The notes beneath the pieces were generated by a model, which was not told where the DNA came from, made no database searches, and saw nothing but the letters and a program-made list of their open reading frames with translations. This document shows positions 61,294 through 64,000 of a stretch of 64,000 nucleotides of DNA, one piece after another. The stretch comes from Haemonchus contortus (taxonomy: Eukaryota; Nematoda; Chromadorea; Rhabditida; Trichostrongylidae). The position numbers and the translations under genes were made by a program. Where the stretch lies: NCBI GenBank assembly GCA_000469685.2, contig LS997566.1:17178045-17242044 (forward strand), read 5' to 3'. The stretch's first letter is position 1; every line of letters begins with the position of its first letter.

Positions 61294-63189
61294 TGTCCTA
61301 TAGATATTCCTCATTTATCTATCCGTCTCGCTGTCTTCAGAATGTACATGTGTTGAACCATATGGCCGACACAGTAGATAGATACACTTCACAGTGCGCA
61401 ATCAGCTGCTTTTGCACAAGATCATATGATGCAATCATTTGCAGTGCACTGTTTACCATATATCGGTTTCAAACTAGTTGCTGCTCAATGTTGTTCAACT
61501 GCTCCTTATTATCCAGTAATCTCTCTGCCGTTGCGCAAGGTGTATCGAGAATCTGCTCACCACTTCTTTTGAGCACCAAACACTAAGATATTTCCAGGTA
61601 GGTTGAGCATGACCTCTTGTTCACCTTACGATACCGTACGCTTTCTTTCCACATTGTGACACTTAATTGACCTCTTTCGGCTGCGTTTCTTCTGATACAT
61701 GCCTAATGTCTCACCCCTAGTTCTGAAGCTAGGTTATCAGGCGCGAGGGTGCTTGTCGAGCAGGACACCTACAACGCCAACCTGTCTGCTGTCTTATGTT
61801 TGACCAGTGTCGAAGTACTGCCATTACAGTACAGTAGAGATCACAATTTGAATCATCCACCTCACTTCATATTACTCGCTTCACTCCGCAGTGCTCACTT
61901 TACTCCATTAGCCTACCCACAAAGTGACTGCTTTTTATATAAGAAGAATAAGTTTTCCATATCACTACCTTTATCATAGTCACAAAGTAACCCGGACGGA
62001 CAGACCGACAAACCGACATACCGACAAACCGATATACTCGTGGTTTCTCTTCATCCTCGGAAACAACGTGCATACGGCGATGTCTTCATGTCTCAGTCAG
62101 TCCAATGAGGTCGTACGAGACCTTGCTATCTTGCATAATCAGATCTTTGTGCTTCCGATGCAAACGTTCAATGTAGTGAAGGTACAGAACGCCTACTTAG
62201 CTATTCTTAATCTCCTATTCTCGGCTTGCCGATTTCCAAAGCTACTTGCACAGGAAAATTCCTCTTACGCTGCTTAGAATGGGAACCTGCGTAGGCCACG
62301 TTGGTGTTCAGAAGATTGCGGGACCACCTTTGCTTTTGTGTAAGCTACTGCGCGATTAATATGGTCATCTTGCATTTCTCGTATACATTGAATTATTTAT
62401 CACTCACCAGTTTTGCTACGCACGCTAATACGTGCACCACATGCCCGCTACCGCTTACTTACGACTTGTTAGAGGACCAATATGAACAGTGTCGGTTGAC
62501 TTCCCTCATAACTGTTTCCTCACCGCACTCATTTGACATTCACACTCTTCGTCGTGCCCACGTGACTTTTGGAAGAACGCACAAACGGGCATGCAAAAAG
62601 GCACACAAAATTACTGTTTTAACAATAGAGACAGTCGGACCGCCTGGCTAACACCGGGCTTCCTTCATTCTTATGATAGAGTTGTGATACACGGCAAACA
62701 GCACTCTCCTTCTTTCGAACGAATGATACTTTTTGGAAATAGGGCCTGCAAAACATATTCAAAATGTGCCGATGCCTATGCCTCTGATTAGAATCTGTCT
62801 GTCTCGATCTGTCCCTGTTGATTTTAAAAATGAAGACCTATCAAAGTTAACCGCATTCAAAGCCTTGAATGGTGCTTACAAATGTTGTCGAGCCATAATA
62901 TTACCATTATCAAATGTCTCCATGAATGTAGCTCCTTTTCTCTACAGATGCATTAAATGAGAATCCAAGATTGTTAGCGGTCGGATAGGTTGCCCATGAA
63001 TGATATCAAAGCAGAGAGAAACCGTGATCCTTCATTGAATCGCAAACTTCGCCGGGTAGCGGTCGTAAGCAAGAAGTGAACCAAATTTCATAATCCTTTA
63101 CCCTTTTTGTCAAACGAAACATATCAAAGAATCAAAGCTAGATCGTGAATAACAAAGGCGCTAAGACTCGATTGGTGATTGGATCTTGT
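61294..63189. other. No gene seen; short simple repeat near 61990
   Basis: 61993-62033 is an imperfect eight-base repeat of the CCGACAAA type. Frames of up to 117 codons lack motifs and splice support. Confidence 0.4.
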
Positions 63190-63930
63190 GCTCCAAGGCC
63201 TCTTCATCGTCAGTGCTCCTATCATCCCCTCTACTCCTGCTGATTTTGCTCTCCAAGTCCACGGGATCAGGAATAGTGGATTTTCGGTCAGGCATTTATT
63301 TCGCACAAATCCCGCCTTCAGTGGGCGTGGTCCGGTGTTCTCACCTACCATAAGTGGTCTCATCCTGCCGCCTGTACTCCTGCAAAGTTTGAACGCTTTA
63401 GGGCCAAATTAATAATTTTGGTACAAACCTCGCCCCCTGTGGCCCGATCCTGCCACCAAACATTAGTGTTTCCACCCTGCCTCGGGTACTTTCTAATAAA
63501 CTTTAACTCTCTAGGTTCACAGGGACACGGATTACGATCTTCCCCTGAAACATTTATTTTGCACAAACCCCACTTCCTGTGGGCGGAGTCCGGTCCTGCC
63601 ACCCACCATATGTGTTCCCATCCTGCCGCCTGTGCTCCTACCAAATTTTAACGTCCTAGGTCCACGGGGACAGGAGCTATGAATTTCCGTACAAACAGAC
63701 AGACAGACAGACAGGCGGATGGACAGACAGACGCGAGCTCTTTATATAAAGTAAGGATGTTACCTGTACTCCTTCCAAATATGAACTTTCTAGACCCACG
63801 GTCACAGAAGCTATAATTTTCTGCACAAACCCCGCCCCCTGCGAACGGAGGCCGGTCCTGCCACCCACCATATCTGTTGCCATCCTGTCGTCTGTGTTCC
63901 TACCAATTATTATGGAGCATGTTTGTTTGT
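63190..63930. repeat. Degenerate tandem array, monomer about 120-140 bp
   Basis: Units begin G(C/T)ACAAA(T/C)C near 63302, 63421, 63560 and 63822, with partial units before the first and between the last two. Each has the same order: GGTCCTGCCACCCACC, TGTTCCCATCCTGCCGCC, a GAACG or similar block, CTAGGTCCACGGGGACAGG, then AATTTCCGTAC. A CAGA microsatellite (63695-63732) followed by CGCGAGCTCTTTATATAAAG interrupts the array. No coding content is convincing. A lone unit lies at 11300-11415. Confidence 0.88.
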
Positions 63931-64000
63931 ACAATCTCTATCGAAACTGAAAATTTCAACAGTCGTGCTTTTAAGCACGTAACAAAAGACGCACTGCTAT

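Noticed and set aside
61990..62040. Possible CRISPR-like array of short repeats
   Set aside because: The units are an imperfect eight-base simple repeat without spacers.

Overview
This is a eukaryotic, repeat-rich window, most likely from a parasitic strongylid nematode of the hookworm type. Three things point that way. The genes are chains of short exons with 3' splice sites of the form TTTTCAG or TTTNAG and some introns of 44-58 bases. One gene encodes a secreted CPG4-like cysteine domain of a kind I know only from nematodes. The retrotransposon remnants resemble hookworm RTE-type LINEs as I remember them. No bacterial operons, rRNA genes, stand-alone tRNA genes or CRISPR arrays are visible. 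All exon models come from reading splice sites and checking that codon phase is preserved across every junction; none could be checked against transcripts.

Layout. 1-2.4 kb holds no gene I can support. 2,407-6,907 (+) is a ten-exon gene for a 430-residue, single-pass, cysteine-rich CPG4-like membrane protein, with a hairpin-like MITE in its third exon's upstream intron and an old SINE in the next. 9.2-10.5 kb is a 5'-truncated CR1/Jockey-like LINE. 11.3-11.9 kb holds a repeat monomer, a CA-rich microsatellite and an RTE LINE 3' tail. 12-32 kb is mostly non-coding, with tRNA-derived SINE copies, CpG-rich patches and a few candidate 5' exons. 32,655-41,701 (+) is a thirteen-exon zinc-finger gene whose long intron carries a dead antisense mariner. 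42-56 kb is a repeat cluster: GC-rich hairpin, two foldback elements, a degenerate RTE LINE with altered catalytic residues, Tc1/mariner-type MITEs, SINEs and a pair of large inverted repeats; a possible small minus-strand gene lies at 50.0-50.8 kb. 57,322-58,578 (+) is a small three-exon gene for a helical protein of about 99 residues. 63.2-63.9 kb is a degenerate tandem array with a monomer of about 120-140 bp.

The host genes do not look functionally linked. The strongest results are the two multi-exon gene models, a dispersed tRNA-derived SINE family (ten copies, one with a clean target-site duplication), two non-autonomous DNA element families with clear terminal inverted repeats, and several possible splice variants, including a 9-base microexon inside a zinc finger. 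I found no convincing new biological system; the most unusual material is the set of foldback and composite repeats between 42 and 55 kb.
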